Of a DNA stretch of 39,803 bases, positions 25,521-35,174 are shown in pieces; the first letter of the stretch is position 1, and every line of letters starts with the position of its first letter. Origin of the DNA: an uncultured Lachnospiraceae bacterium (lineage in GTDB: Bacteria > Bacillota > Clostridia > Lachnospirales > Lachnospiraceae); contig CAJJYZ010000020.1 of NCBI GenBank assembly GCA_905197485.1, forward strand, positions 1-39,803, written 5' to 3'. The notes under the pieces were generated by a model, which did not search any database, was not told the origin of the DNA, and saw nothing but the letters and a program-made list of their open reading frames with translations. The position numbers and the translations under genes were made by a program.

Positions 25521-26487
25521 TTATATATGATGGCATGATACGAAATGGCCATTTCCAACATCTTTCATTTCTGGCGGTGTTGTTTTACATATATCTGTAG
25601 CATATGGACATCTTGTACAGAACTTACATCCTTTTGGCGCATTGATTGGACTTGGAAGTTCTCCCTTCATTTCAATTTGATGACGCTGCTTCTCCACTTT
25701 AGGATTTGGAACCGGTATCGCCGAAAACAATGCTTTTGTATAAGGATGCATTGGATTTTTATAAAGTTCTGTGTTAGAAGCATATTCTACAACTGTTCCC
25801 AAATACATAACTGCAACATGGTCCGAAATATACCTTACCATTGACAAATCATGAGCAATAAAAATATAGGAGAGATTCAGTTTCTTCTGAAGTTCAACTA
25901 AAAGATTCATAACCTGTGCCTGAATGGATACATCCAATGCACTAATCGGTTCATCGCAGATGATAATTTCCGGATTCATGCTAAGAGCTCTCGCAATTCC
26001 GATTCTCTGTCGCTGTCCCCCCCGAAAACTCATGAGGAAATCTGTTTGCGTGCTCCTCATTTAATCCTACCATTTTAAGAAGTTCTATAATCTTTTGTTT
26101 CCTTTCCGTCTTGTCCTTAACAATTCCTTGCATATCCCATCCTTCTGCAACAATGTCCCCAATCGTCATACGAGGATTCAGGCATGCATATGGGTCCTGA
26201 AATATCATCTGAATGTTTTGAGCTAAATCACGTCGGAATTTCTTCGAACTTTTTCCACTAATGTCTTTACCTTTCAAATAAATCTTTCCGTCTGTCGGGT
26301 CATAAATACGAATCAGCGTCCTACCTAGTGTACTTTTCCCACAGCCTGACTCTCCGACTATTCCTAAAGATTCACCCTCGTGTAAAGTAATGCTAATTCC
26401 GTCTACAGCTTTGAGTATTTTCCCACCTTTCACCTGAAAATATTTTTTCAAATTTTCCGTACGCAAAATCTCCTGCTTTTCCATCAT
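25521..26487 (-). pseudogene. Oligopeptide ABC transporter ATPase (OppF/DppF-like), frameshifted
   Basis: Two overlapping frames together make one about 322 aa OppF-type ATPase. The first (from 26487) has Walker A GESGCGKST, the Q-loop and HEFSGG. The second carries GGQRQRIGIARAL, Walker B IICDEPISALD, H-loop AHD and the C-terminal cysteine cluster CKFCTRCPYATDIC of Opp/Dpp ATPases. They break exactly in the ABC signature, at a run of seven Gs (plus-strand C7, 26017-26023). Six would restore the frame (SGGQRQR). Upstream, its ATG overlaps the oppD-like stop. It may be a true loss, a phase-variable tract or a base-calling error; neighbours are intact, so the last two are plausible. Confidence 0.9.
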
Positions 26488-27530
26488 CTCACCTCCCTGC
26501 CTGTAATAGGATTTATAATTTCCATACTCTCTTTTGCTCTCTCATCATAAAGCCAGCAACTCGTTTTATGTCCTTCTCCTTCCGCATCATACTGTGGCGG
26601 CTGAATACATCTACAGACTTTCATCGCATAAGGACATCTAGCAGCAAACGCACATCCTTTTGGTGGATTTAATAAATCCGGCGGAGTACCTAAAATCGGG
26701 TGTAATGGTTCCTTATTCGTTATTTCCTCCGGTGGTATTGACTGCATAATTCCCCACGTATATGGATGTGAAGCATGCTCAAAAATATCTTCTGCAGTTC
26801 CATACTCAATAACCTGACCTGCATACATAACTGCAATATCATCCGCGATATTCGAAACTACACCGAGGTCATGTGTAATCATAATGATTGCCGTATTATA
26901 TTGTTTTTGAATTTTTTTAATCAATTTCAGAATTTGGGCCTGCGTAGTTACATCCAATGCAGTTGTCGGTTCATCTGCAATCAGAAGCTGCGGATTTACT
27001 GCCATAGCGAGCGCAATCATAGCTCGTTGTCTCATTCCTCCTGAAAATTCATGTGGATATTGTTTAAATCTCTCTTCCGGGCTTGGAATTCCTGCCATTG
27101 CTAATGTCTCTATCGCTATCCTCTTAGCTTCTTCTTTTGAATTTACTCCACTTTTTAAAATTCCTTCCATAATCTGCTTGCCAACAGTCATTGTTGGGTT
27201 AAGACTTGTCATCGGGTCTTGAAAAATCATTCTTATTTTTTTAGCACGAACTTTCTCCATCTCTGTCTCTGTTAATGAAGCAATATCCTCACCGTCAAAT
27301 ATAATTTTTCCTCTTTTAATCTCTCCGCTTGGTTTATCCGGATTTAATCTTACAATTGATTTTGCCGTCACAGATTTACCACATCCAGACTCTCCTACGA
27401 TTCCGAGAGTTTTTCCTTTTTCAAGCTTGAAGCTAACGCCTCGGACTGCCTGTACTTCTCCAGCATATGTATGAAAAGAAAAAGCAAGGTCGTCTACAAC
27501 TAATAATTGATTTTCGTTCTCTTTCTTCAT
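26484..27530 (-). CDS. Oligopeptide ABC transporter ATPase (OppD/DppD-like)
   Basis: 348 aa with the full ATPase set: Walker A GESGCGKSVT (about 39-48), signature FSGGMRQRAMIALA (about 165-178), Walker B LLIADEPTTALD (about 186-197) and H-loop THD. The C-terminal oligo_HPY domain has CAFAARCPYAMKVC. It pairs with the OppF-type subunit to energise the two permeases. Its stop overlaps the next start (ATGATGG). The ribosome site is AGGAGG, about 10 bases upstream. Confidence 0.95.
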   Translation of the reverse strand: MKKENENQLLVVDDLAFSFHTYAGEVQAVRGVSFKLEKGKTLGIVGESGCGKSVTAKSIVRLNPDKPSGEIKRGKIIFDGEDIASLTETEMEKVRAKKIRMIFQDPMTSLNPTMTVGKQIMEGILKSGVNSKEEAKRIAIETLAMAGIPSPEERFKQYPHEFSGGMRQRAMIALAMAVNPQLLIADEPTTALDVTTQAQILKLIKKIQKQYNTAIIMITHDLGVVSNIADDIAVMYAGQVIEYGTAEDIFEHASHPYTWGIMQSIPPEEITNKEPLHPILGTPPDLLNPPKGCAFAARCPYAMKVCRCIQPPQYDAEGEGHKTSCWLYDERAKESMEIINPITGREVR

Positions 27531-27546
27531 GATTCGCTTCTCCCTC

Positions 27547-28494
27547 CTACTGTCTCATTCTTGGGTCTAACGCGTCACGTAATCCATCTCCCATTAAGTT
27601 AAAGCAAAGCATTGTGATACAAATCAGTATTGCCGGAAAGACTAATTGATACGGATAACTTAATAATTTGTTTGCTCCGTCAGAAGCCAGTACTCCCCAA
27701 CTTGCTGTTGGTAATGGAAGTCCCAATCCGATATAGCTTAAAAATGATTCTGCAAAAATCGCCCCTGGTATTGCAAAAGCCATGTTTGTAATAATCGGAC
27801 TTAATGCATTTGGGAAAAGATGTTTTACAATAATCCATATACTTCCTGCTCCCATAGTACGGCTTGCCATCACAAATTCCATTTCTTTAATCTGGAATAC
27901 CTGTCCACGAAACAAACGTGCCATTCCAATCCACCCGGTAGCTGCGATTGCTATAATAATTGGTCCCACACCTGGTTTCATAATTAATATAAGAAGAATC
28001 ACCCACAGCATTTGCGGAATTGCCGCGATAAGTTCACAAAATCTCATCATAATATTATCTGCAAATCCACCGAAATATCCTGCAATTCCTCCATAAAGAA
28101 TACCAATAGTTCCATTCAAAATAGATACGATAAGGCCAATGGAAAGACTCACTCTCGCTCCTTCCCAACACCGCACAAAAATATCTCTTCCTAAATCATC
28201 CGTTCCAAACAAGTGTGCTAGTGAAGGGCTTTGATTCGTGCATGACAAATCATTCTGGTTATAGGTATATCTGCTGACCATCGGAACAACGATTGCAAGT
28301 ACTACAATCAAAATCAGGATAATTGCAGACAGCATTGCCAATTTATTCCTTTTGAAACGCCTCCAAGCGTCACTCCAGTATGTGACTGACGGTCGTGTTA
28401 TTTTATCCGCATCATCATGCATCTGTTCATCTTTTTCAAACATATCCAACGGAATATTCTGAATATCCATCTCTTGTATATTTTTCTCTGTCAT
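27547..28494 (-). CDS. Peptide ABC transporter permease (OppC/DppC-like)
   Basis: 315 aa. It has the OppC N-terminal domain (SVTYWSDAWRRFKRNKLAM), then six hydrophobic segments and the ATPase-coupling EAA-type loop around FRGQVFQIKEMEFVMASRTMGA (about 194-215). The end DALDPRMRQ is typical of the family. It is ten bases after the OppB gene, with GGAGGAG. Confidence 0.95.
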   Translation of the reverse strand: MTEKNIQEMDIQNIPLDMFEKDEQMHDDADKITRPSVTYWSDAWRRFKRNKLAMLSAIILILIVVLAIVVPMVSRYTYNQNDLSCTNQSPSLAHLFGTDDLGRDIFVRCWEGARVSLSIGLIVSILNGTIGILYGGIAGYFGGFADNIMMRFCELIAAIPQMLWVILLILIMKPGVGPIIIAIAATGWIGMARLFRGQVFQIKEMEFVMASRTMGAGSIWIIVKHLFPNALSPIITNMAFAIPGAIFAESFLSYIGLGLPLPTASWGVLASDGANKLLSYPYQLVFPAILICITMLCFNLMGDGLRDALDPRMRQ

Positions 28495-28503
28495 GTTCTC
28501 CTC

Positions 28504-29424
28504 CTAACTTGCAACTCGAATTCTCGGGTCAACAACTCCATAAAGAATGTCTACCACAAAATACATGATTGCAGAAATAAATGAAAAGATAAGGGTAAGT
28601 CCCATAATCATCGTATAATCGCTTCCTTGAATCGCATTAATCATCGCCTGACCGATTCCCGGAATATTAAAGATTTTTTCTACTACAAAGTTTCCAGTCA
28701 ACACTCCTGCACACATCGGTCCGAACGATGTGACAAGTGGAAGAAGAGAGTTTCTTAGCATATGCTTTCTAACAATCTCTTTTTTATTAAGTCCTTTGCT
28801 CTTAGCTGTATAAATATAATCCTGCGTTGTTACATCTAACATACTTGTTCTTAACATTCTTGCGTAAAAAGCTATATTGGTAAATGCTGCTGTAAACATA
28901 GGTAGTATTGCATATTGCCATCCTCTCCATCCTTGTATCGGGAACCATCCCAAATCAACTCCGAACAGCTTTTGTATTAGTGAACCAAAGACGAAGCTCG
29001 GTATCGAAACACCCAAAATGGCTAAAACAATCACGATATAGTCGACAGCGCCTTTATTATGTAATGCAGCTATGCATCCAAGTACCATACCGATAATACT
29101 TCCAATAATGACTCCGCCAAATCCCACTAGCGCAGATACCGGCATTCCTGTAGTTACTTTTCCCATAACTGTCTGCCCTTTATATTTCATAGATGTACCA
29201 AAATCTCCCTGTAGTAAATTCTTCATATAGATGATATACTGCTCAAATAATGGTTTGTCTAATCCATACTTCTGTTCCAGATTTTCCCGCACTACTGCCG
29301 GCGTATCTCTCCCTAGCTCAAACGGGTCACCCGGTATTGCATGCATCAGAAAAAATGTAACTGTTGCAATCAAAAACAAGGTAATCAACATGGAACCAAA
29401 TCGCTTTAACACATACTTTCCCAT
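28504..29424 (-). CDS. Peptide ABC transporter permease (OppB/DppB-like)
   Basis: 306 aa with six hydrophobic segments. The N-terminus KYVLKRFGSMLITLFLIAT and FFLMHAIPGDPF is the standard OppB start. The EAA loop is around ARMLRTSMLDVTTQDYIYTA (about 185-204), and the end is DILYGVVDPRIRV. It is first in the 11-gene operon; AAAAGGAG precedes it. It forms the channel with the OppC-type subunit. Confidence 0.95.
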   Translation of the reverse strand: MGKYVLKRFGSMLITLFLIATVTFFLMHAIPGDPFELGRDTPAVVRENLEQKYGLDKPLFEQYIIYMKNLLQGDFGTSMKYKGQTVMGKVTTGMPVSALVGFGGVIIGSIIGMVLGCIAALHNKGAVDYIVIVLAILGVSIPSFVFGSLIQKLFGVDLGWFPIQGWRGWQYAILPMFTAAFTNIAFYARMLRTSMLDVTTQDYIYTAKSKGLNKKEIVRKHMLRNSLLPLVTSFGPMCAGVLTGNFVVEKIFNIPGIGQAMINAIQGSDYTMIMGLTLIFSFISAIMYFVVDILYGVVDPRIRVAS

Positions 29425-29546
29425 AACATCTTCTCCTTTTTTTATTTCGTTCTTTTGACAGTATTACCATTTCAGAAAGTTTTTTGTATTGTGTATTTTG
29501 TATATTTTTCTTCCACTTTTTCATACTGTCTATGTGATTTATCCAC

Positions 29547-29643
29547 ATGCTATCACGAATCTTTTATCATGTCAATAATTTTTTATCACAATTACAGTTT
29601 TTTATCGAATTGTGTTGACACATCTATCTTTACGTGATATTTT
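29547..29643. promoter_or_regulatory. Divergent promoter region with three 19-bp-spaced direct repeats
   Basis: The plus promoter is TTGACA (29615-29620), a 17-bp spacer and TATTTT (29638-29643), for the YheO-type regulator. A candidate minus promoter is TTGACA (29570-29575), a 17-bp spacer and TAGCAT (29547-29552), for the importer. TTTTATC occurs at 29562, 29581 and 29600, exactly 19 bp apart, spanning both promoters. These are candidate sites for the adjacent regulator. Confidence 0.6.
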
Positions 29644-29677
29644 CATCTTAACAATAAAAAAGGCGGTGAAAACATTC

Positions 29678-30328
29678 ATGTTAAATACAAAAGACTACAT
29701 ACCTATTATGAAATTCCTTGCACTTTATCTTGGAGACGGCTGTGAACTAATTCTTTGTGATACACAAAAAGTTCTACATACTGAAAATTCTTTCGACAAC
29801 TTAACCCATATAGGAGAACCTGTTGGTGAAATCCAACAAGCATTCATTAACAATCCTAAGTGTCATTCCTTGCCATATAGCGTGAACTATAGAGCTACAA
29901 GTTCATCTGGAGAGAAACTCCGCTCTGCAACATTATTTATAAAAGAAGACGAAACACTTACTGGCCTTTTGACAATCAATATGAAAATTTCCAGTCTTCT
30001 ATCCTTACGGGAATTGCTCGAAAAAATGATTAACGGCAATACATCTCATCACTCTTCAGATATGCCAAATATGTCAAAAAAAGCTACTGAAGATTACGAG
30101 AATTTAAGCTCATCTACTTCAGCACTCATAAATTCTGTCATTGTTGAAGCATGTATTCGCTTTGGTGTAACTCCTGAACGGTTCACAACAGCAGAAAAGA
30201 AAAGTATTGTACGCGAAATGGATACAAGAGGGATTTTTCTCGTAAAAGGTGCTATCTCAGAAGTCGCAAAAGAACTAAAAAGTTCCGACGCAACCATCTA
30301 TCGTTATCTTCAACAAATTGATAAATAG
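29678..30328 (+). CDS. YheO/DauR-type PAS-HTH transcriptional regulator
   Basis: 216 aa. The N-terminal YheO-like PAS domain (about 1-115) contains LYLGDGCELILCDTQK and GLLTINMKIS. The C-terminal helix-turn-helix (about 160-214) has ERFTTAEKKSIVREMDTRGIF, then GAISEVAKELKSSDATIYRYL. This is the family of DauR, which governs D-arginine use in Pseudomonas; the ligand here is unknown. ATG 29678 is preceded by AAGGCGG. It stands divergent from the peptide operon, with repeats between them, so it is the likely controller of both directions. Confidence 0.9.
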   Translation: MLNTKDYIPIMKFLALYLGDGCELILCDTQKVLHTENSFDNLTHIGEPVGEIQQAFINNPKCHSLPYSVNYRATSSSGEKLRSATLFIKEDETLTGLLTINMKISSLLSLRELLEKMINGNTSHHSSDMPNMSKKATEDYENLSSSTSALINSVIVEACIRFGVTPERFTTAEKKSIVREMDTRGIFLVKGAISEVAKELKSSDATIYRYLQQIDK

Positions 30329-30341
30329 GAGGAAACATAAC

Positions 30342-31451
30342 ATGACACTTATTACACCAGAAATTGCAGAAAAATCATTACTGGAAGCAGGCTATGAAGT
30401 GAATAGTCTTGAGCAAATCAATGAAGGTTCCAACCATTATGTATTTGCCGTAACACTAAATACAGGTGAAAAATTAATTTGCAAATTTGCGAAAATACGT
30501 GAAACAGAAAAAAATATCGGTGAAACCGGATTAGATACTTTATTTGGCGGAAAACTTTCGTTAGAAAGAGAAGCTTATCTTTTTTCAATGATTCGAGAAA
30601 AGGCCGGTGTTCCGACACCAAAAGTTCATGGAATCCACCATTCAGAATATGGTACCTTCATTGTGTTAGAACACATGGATGGTATTTCTCACAAACAGTA
30701 TATGAAGGACAGCGGATATTCTAAAAAAGCATTTCTTGATAGTATGGAATATCTCGGTGAAGATTTTGCTAAAGTTCAGTCGGTCACATTTCCTACCTTC
30801 GGAAATATTATGGTCGATTCCGAAATAGAACCTGCCGGATTAATCAACTTTTCCGACCGATTCCGTCAGGTCATTGAAATGCGTATCGACCGATGTATGA
30901 AAAAAAATATGTTTACCGAAAAAGAACATTCTATGGTTTGTACGTTTTTTGATAAAAAATTAGAACAGCTTCGCCCTCACTTCGAGGCTTGTATCAGCAC
31001 ACCCGTTTTAAATTTTACCGATATGCATGCCGAGAACTTTTTCGTAGATGATACCGGACATCCTTCCGGATATTTTGATTTAGAGTCCGCGCAATCAGCG
31101 CCTGCTGCATTAGAATTTTATGGTTTTCGTTTCTTTTTATTTAATTTCTATGACAAAAATTGTTTTGACGAAGCAGAAAACGCATTCTTCCAAGGATATA
31201 AAAATGCCGGTGGACTTTATGTCCCGACCAGCATAGAAGATAACCAGGCAATTGATTTCTTAGCGGGTTGCAGACTTTTGGAACTTGCTCAATCCTATTG
31301 GGGACATATTGATGGAATTCGTGATACATGGGGAACTGAAATGAAACAACTCTTATTCTCATACATGGAAAACGATATCATAGATTATATGGCAATCGGA
31401 AATATTTGGAGACAGAGAGATATGCAGCCATTCACACCTCTCTCAAAGTAA
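30342..31451 (+). CDS. APH-fold small-molecule kinase, substrate unknown
   Basis: 369 aa aminoglycoside-phosphotransferase/choline-kinase-fold protein. An N-lobe lysine in LICKFA (K48), hinge FIVLEHMDG (about 106-114), catalytic loop NFTDMHAENFF (D227, N232) and metal-binding GYFDLES (D246) are visible. The usual loop H-G-D reads F-T-D here, keeping the aspartate but not the histidine. Such kinases phosphorylate sugars, methylthioribose, choline or amino alcohols. ATG 30342 is preceded by AGGAGG and follows the regulator by 13 bases. Lying between regulator and peptidase suggests a substrate released from imported peptides; that is inference. It is unlikely to be a resistance gene. Confidence 0.75.
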   Translation: MTLITPEIAEKSLLEAGYEVNSLEQINEGSNHYVFAVTLNTGEKLICKFAKIRETEKNIGETGLDTLFGGKLSLEREAYLFSMIREKAGVPTPKVHGIHHSEYGTFIVLEHMDGISHKQYMKDSGYSKKAFLDSMEYLGEDFAKVQSVTFPTFGNIMVDSEIEPAGLINFSDRFRQVIEMRIDRCMKKNMFTEKEHSMVCTFFDKKLEQLRPHFEACISTPVLNFTDMHAENFFVDDTGHPSGYFDLESAQSAPAALEFYGFRFFLFNFYDKNCFDEAENAFFQGYKNAGGLYVPTSIEDNQAIDFLAGCRLLELAQSYWGHIDGIRDTWGTEMKQLLFSYMENDIIDYMAIGNIWRQRDMQPFTPLSK

Positions 31452-31474
31452 AAATCGTAATAGAACAACAAACT

Positions 31475-31497
31475 GAGGCGGACATCATGTCCGCCTC
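31475..31497 (+). terminator. Hairpin between the kinase and M24 genes
   Basis: GAGGCGGAC pairs with GTCCGCCTC across ATCAT (31475-31497), a GC-rich stem in AT-rich surroundings. No T-run follows (CATTATAC), so it more likely stabilises the upstream message or reduces read-through than terminates it completely. Confidence 0.55.
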
Positions 31498-31520
31498 CAT
31501 TATACAAAGGAGAAATATAT

Positions 31521-32777
31521 ATGAAAAACATTTATCAAACACGTAGAGAAAATTTTATGAACTCAGATTCTTGTCCATTTCTTACAATCTTATATTCTGG
31601 AAAGGCTCCCATCCGTTCGGCAGATGAATCCTACTATTTTAGTGTTGACCGGAATTTTTATTATATGACCGGAATTGACTTAGAAGATGTCGTATTAGTA
31701 ATGGTACATGAAAGTGACAGCAAAATTTATTCTAGTCTATACTTAAATCTACGTGATGAGCAAACTGCAAAATGGATTGGCGGCTCTCCTTCTCCTGATG
31801 AATTAACTAATATCAGTGGAATTGAGCATATTTATTCAATTAATTTATGGAAGTCTCATATGCATCGCTACTTATCTTCACAAACTTCCCGTCCATCAAT
31901 CGGGTTAAATTTGTGGAGATGCCGACCAGACGATGAACCGACAATCGCCCATCGACTTTCATCTTGGATTCGTTCTATGTATCCTGAGACAGATATACAA
32001 AACATCTTTCCATATCTTGCGAAAGCAAGACTTATTAAATCTGAAGATGAATTAGAAAAAATGAAAATTGCACAAGATACAACTAAAAATGCTCTGGAAG
32101 AATTATACTCTTATGTGCGTCCAGAAATGAATGAATGTGAAATTGAAGGAATCTTTGATTTCGCGCTCAGGAAACAAGGCGTAAAGGAAACTGCTTTTCC
32201 TAGCATTGTTGCCGGTGGTATTCGTGCCACAACACTTCATTATTCAGAAAACAATCATTTTGTTCATGATAATGAATTGGTACTCCTCGACCTTGGAAGT
32301 ACACACCAACACTATTGCGCCGATATTTCCCGTACTTTTCCAATAAACGGTAAATTTACAGAACGTCAAAAACAACTATATAACATCGTTTTAGAAGCTC
32401 AACAACGTGTAATTGAAGCTGCCGTTCCTGGCATTACACTCCTTGAACTAAATGATATTGTAATCGAATATTATAAAACTGCCTTGAAAGAAATTGGCCT
32501 TTTGGAAAATGGAAAATCTGTCAAAGATTATTATTATCATGGAGTAAGTCATCCATTAGGATTAGATACTCATGATATTTCTCTTCCTGAATTAGAAACA
32601 TTAGTCCCAGGTATGGTGATTACTGTCGAACCGGGATTATATGTTGAAGAAGAAGGAATCGGCATACGAATCGAAGATGATATTCTAATTACGACAGATT
32701 CTGCCATAAATCTCTCTTCTAACATTATTAAAAACCCGGAAGATATTGAGTTACTCATGTCCAAATGCCCCAATTAA
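31521..32777 (+). CDS. M24 Xaa-Pro peptidase (PepP/prolidase type)
   Basis: 418 aa two-domain enzyme. The N-terminal creatinase-like domain (about 1-170) is followed by the M24 pita-bread domain with all five metal ligands: D in LVLLDLGS, D in CADISRTF, H in HGVSHPLGLDTHD, E in VEPGLYVEEEG and E in GIRIEDDILIT. It removes N-terminal residues before proline or cleaves Xaa-Pro dipeptides. AAAGGAG lies shortly before the ATG. It is third in the regulator-kinase-peptidase row and complements the prolidase-like amidohydrolase of the divergent operon. Confidence 0.93.
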   Translation: MKNIYQTRRENFMNSDSCPFLTILYSGKAPIRSADESYYFSVDRNFYYMTGIDLEDVVLVMVHESDSKIYSSLYLNLRDEQTAKWIGGSPSPDELTNISGIEHIYSINLWKSHMHRYLSSQTSRPSIGLNLWRCRPDDEPTIAHRLSSWIRSMYPETDIQNIFPYLAKARLIKSEDELEKMKIAQDTTKNALEELYSYVRPEMNECEIEGIFDFALRKQGVKETAFPSIVAGGIRATTLHYSENNHFVHDNELVLLDLGSTHQHYCADISRTFPINGKFTERQKQLYNIVLEAQQRVIEAAVPGITLLELNDIVIEYYKTALKEIGLLENGKSVKDYYYHGVSHPLGLDTHDISLPELETLVPGMVITVEPGLYVEEEGIGIRIEDDILITTDSAINLSSNIIKNPEDIELLMSKCPN

Positions 32778-32818
32778 TAAATTAAATGGAAATAAATTTA
32801 TACTATGAGGATTTTATT

Positions 32819-34351
32819 ATGGAAAACAAACGAATTTTAGAACTTATTAGAATTCTTCTTCAACAATCAGGTTATATTACGATTCAAAATGTCTCTACTC
32901 TTTTACAAGTTTCTAATAAAACAATTAGAAACGACTTAAATATTGTAGCAGAATTTTTAAACGAACATGCCCTTTCTCTTTGTCGTAAAACTGGAGTTGG
33001 TATATACATTAACGGAAGTGAAGAAGCAAAGCTGACACTTCTAAACTCTATTTCCACACGCACAAGCCAAGTAGTTAGTTATTCTCCAAAAGCCAGAAAA
33101 AATTATATTGGTCTTCGTTTGATAACTTGTGCAGAAAATTGCAGAATATACGAACTTGCATCAGAACTCTTCGTAAGCCGGGCTACCATTCACAAGGATA
33201 TTTCTGCTCTTTCTACTCAATTTGCAACATACAATATCCATATTATTAGAAAAAATAACCATGGAATTAACCTGATTGGAAAAGAACGCCATCTAAGAGA
33301 TTTAATGTTTGACCTTATGCAAGAAGATGCCGGTTACTCTGAATTTATAAAAATCATCCAAAATCCGGATTATCAATGTCATCAGGATTTTATTTTTAAG
33401 GCTTTGGATTATACGGATGAAAATATACACAAACTAGTACACCTTATTATTCATTCTGGTAATCCCTATATTAACAGTCTGCCATTTAACTCTCTCTCTG
33501 CAGTTTTACTCAGAATTTTTATTTGTATTATGCGTATAACTGAGGGACATCCGATTATCCTTTCTCAAGAGTTTGTAGAAGAATTAAAAGATAAGGCACT
33601 TTTTCCTGAAATCTTTCAATTAACAACTATGTTGGAAAAAGAATTGAATTTAACCTTTCCTGAAGAAGAGCTCCGTTATCTTCAGATTCATTTTCTTTCA
33701 TTAGACAACAAAACAGGTATTACCGAAAACGACCAGCACGAATTAACTCAGCTTGTAGACGAGCTGCTTTTGAATTGGGAACACACATTACAGCTTCCTT
33801 TCACACAAGACTATGACCTTCGTGAATCCTTGATTTCACATCTCGGTCCGATGCTTACAAGATTTCGACATGGTATTTCTATAAAAAATCCTATGTTAGA
33901 AGAAATTTATGCTTATTACCATAATACTTTTTTCATAGTAAAAAAAAGTCTTGAAACATTAACCAAACAATATTCATGCAACTTAAGTGATGATGAGATT
34001 GGATATATTACAATTTATTTAGCAGCCTCTCTTGAGTTAAAAAAACAACCGCTAAAAACAATTTTAATATGTCATGGAGGTACGGGTGTAATTAAACTTC
34101 TTCTTTGTAAAATTATACCTCAAATTCCTGAAATTGAAATTATTGCCCAGGAAAGTTTTTTAACCATACAAAATACTGATTTAAGTCAGGCTGAGCTCAT
34201 CCTCTCTACTTTAAACATAAATTTAAATATAGACATACCTATTTTAACAATTAATCCAATCATGCACGACCATGATATTAGCCGCTTAAAGAATATCGTG
34301 AAAAAGTATTACAATGAAAAAAATCGCCCTGTTATAAATATAAATGTTTAA
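32819..34351 (+). CDS. PRD-containing BglG/MtlR-type regulator with EIIB domain
   Basis: 510 aa. In order: HTH_11 (about 1-55), a second HTH (about 95-140), PRD1 (about 185-295), PRD2 (about 300-405, ISHLGPMLTRFRHGISIKNPML) and an EIIB-Gat-like domain (about 410-500, LICHGGTG with a cysteine). There is no C-terminal EIIA domain, so it is shorter than MtlR (about 690 aa). PRD2 ends EIGYITIYLAASLE with tyrosine where the family usually has the second phosphorylatable histidine. ATG 32819 is chosen because GAGG is eight bases upstream. PRD regulators normally sense PTS flux, yet no PTS genes adjoin it. Confidence 0.9.
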   Translation: MENKRILELIRILLQQSGYITIQNVSTLLQVSNKTIRNDLNIVAEFLNEHALSLCRKTGVGIYINGSEEAKLTLLNSISTRTSQVVSYSPKARKNYIGLRLITCAENCRIYELASELFVSRATIHKDISALSTQFATYNIHIIRKNNHGINLIGKERHLRDLMFDLMQEDAGYSEFIKIIQNPDYQCHQDFIFKALDYTDENIHKLVHLIIHSGNPYINSLPFNSLSAVLLRIFICIMRITEGHPIILSQEFVEELKDKALFPEIFQLTTMLEKELNLTFPEEELRYLQIHFLSLDNKTGITENDQHELTQLVDELLLNWEHTLQLPFTQDYDLRESLISHLGPMLTRFRHGISIKNPMLEEIYAYYHNTFFIVKKSLETLTKQYSCNLSDDEIGYITIYLAASLELKKQPLKTILICHGGTGVIKLLLCKIIPQIPEIEIIAQESFLTIQNTDLSQAELILSTLNINLNIDIPILTINPIMHDHDISRLKNIVKKYYNEKNRPVININV

Positions 34352-34453
34352 AAGTTTCCACATTGATAATACCAAGTACACACCTATAGAAGCTTGCGCA
34401 AATTTAAGCCTATCAATTATAATAAGTCTAGAAAACAAAGGAGGTATATTTTT

Positions 34454-35170
34454 ATGAAACACATTAAAATTGCTGCCGGTTTAGCCCATGTCAATTATGG
34501 TAATATTGCCGGAATTGTGAAAGAAATTAGTGATGCTGGTGTTGACTACATTCACTCGGATGCTGCCGATATGCATGACTTACAAAATATGAAACTGATG
34601 GGAGGTCATCAAATTATTGCTGGTATTCGTCCTGTAACAGAGAAGCCTATCGAATGCCATATCTATACTGTTACTATGGACAGAATGTTTATTGAACAAA
34701 TTGCTGAAGCAGGCGCTGATATGTTAATTCTTCCTGCAGAACATTTTCTTGGCGCCCAACTTGCATACATCATTAATTGGTGTCGTGAAATGGGATTAAA
34801 AATCGGACTCACACTTGGATGCTACACACCGCTTAGCTTTGTAGAAGAATCCATTTATGATATTGACCGTCTTCATATTGTTACTCATGGTGTAGACGAA
34901 ACCGATGGCAAAGATAATTGGGGATGGAGAAGAAGCGTTGTCGACCTTGTACAACGGGCTAGAAAAATGATTGCTGAAAAAAATCCTGGATGTGAACTTG
35001 CTATCGACGGTGGTCTCCGATATGATAACATGGAAAAATTAATCGAATGTAATCCAGATGTAATTGTTCTTTCCTCTGCACTTTTCAAAGACCCTGATGG
35101 AATCGTAGGCGGATTCGAAAAATGTAGAAAAGCTATCGATAATGCTGCTGAAAAATTTGGATTGGAATAG
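34454..35170 (+). CDS. Ribulose-phosphate 3-epimerase-family TIM barrel
   Basis: 238 aa, slightly longer than RPE (about 220). All four RPE metal ligands can be placed: H34 and D36 (IHSD), H69 (ECHIY) and D185 (AIDGG). But the hallmark HxDxMDG reads HSDAADMHD, and the phosphate-loop VNPGFGGQ is missing, replaced by THGVDETDGKDNWGW (about 144-158). It is therefore a divergent epimerase or isomerase, comparable to D-allulose-6-P or tetrulose-P epimerases, with an unknown substrate. AAAGGAGG lies 10 bases before ATG 34454. The YitT-type gene follows after four bases. Confidence 0.82.
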   Translation: MKHIKIAAGLAHVNYGNIAGIVKEISDAGVDYIHSDAADMHDLQNMKLMGGHQIIAGIRPVTEKPIECHIYTVTMDRMFIEQIAEAGADMLILPAEHFLGAQLAYIINWCREMGLKIGLTLGCYTPLSFVEESIYDIDRLHIVTHGVDETDGKDNWGWRRSVVDLVQRARKMIAEKNPGCELAIDGGLRYDNMEKLIECNPDVIVLSSALFKDPDGIVGGFEKCRKAIDNAAEKFGLE

Positions 35171-35174
35171 GTTT

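Noticed and set aside
26000..26060. Programmed frameshift in the OppF-type gene
   Set aside because: A plain G7 run without a recognisable stimulating structure, in a family not known for frameshifting, fits phase variation or an error better.
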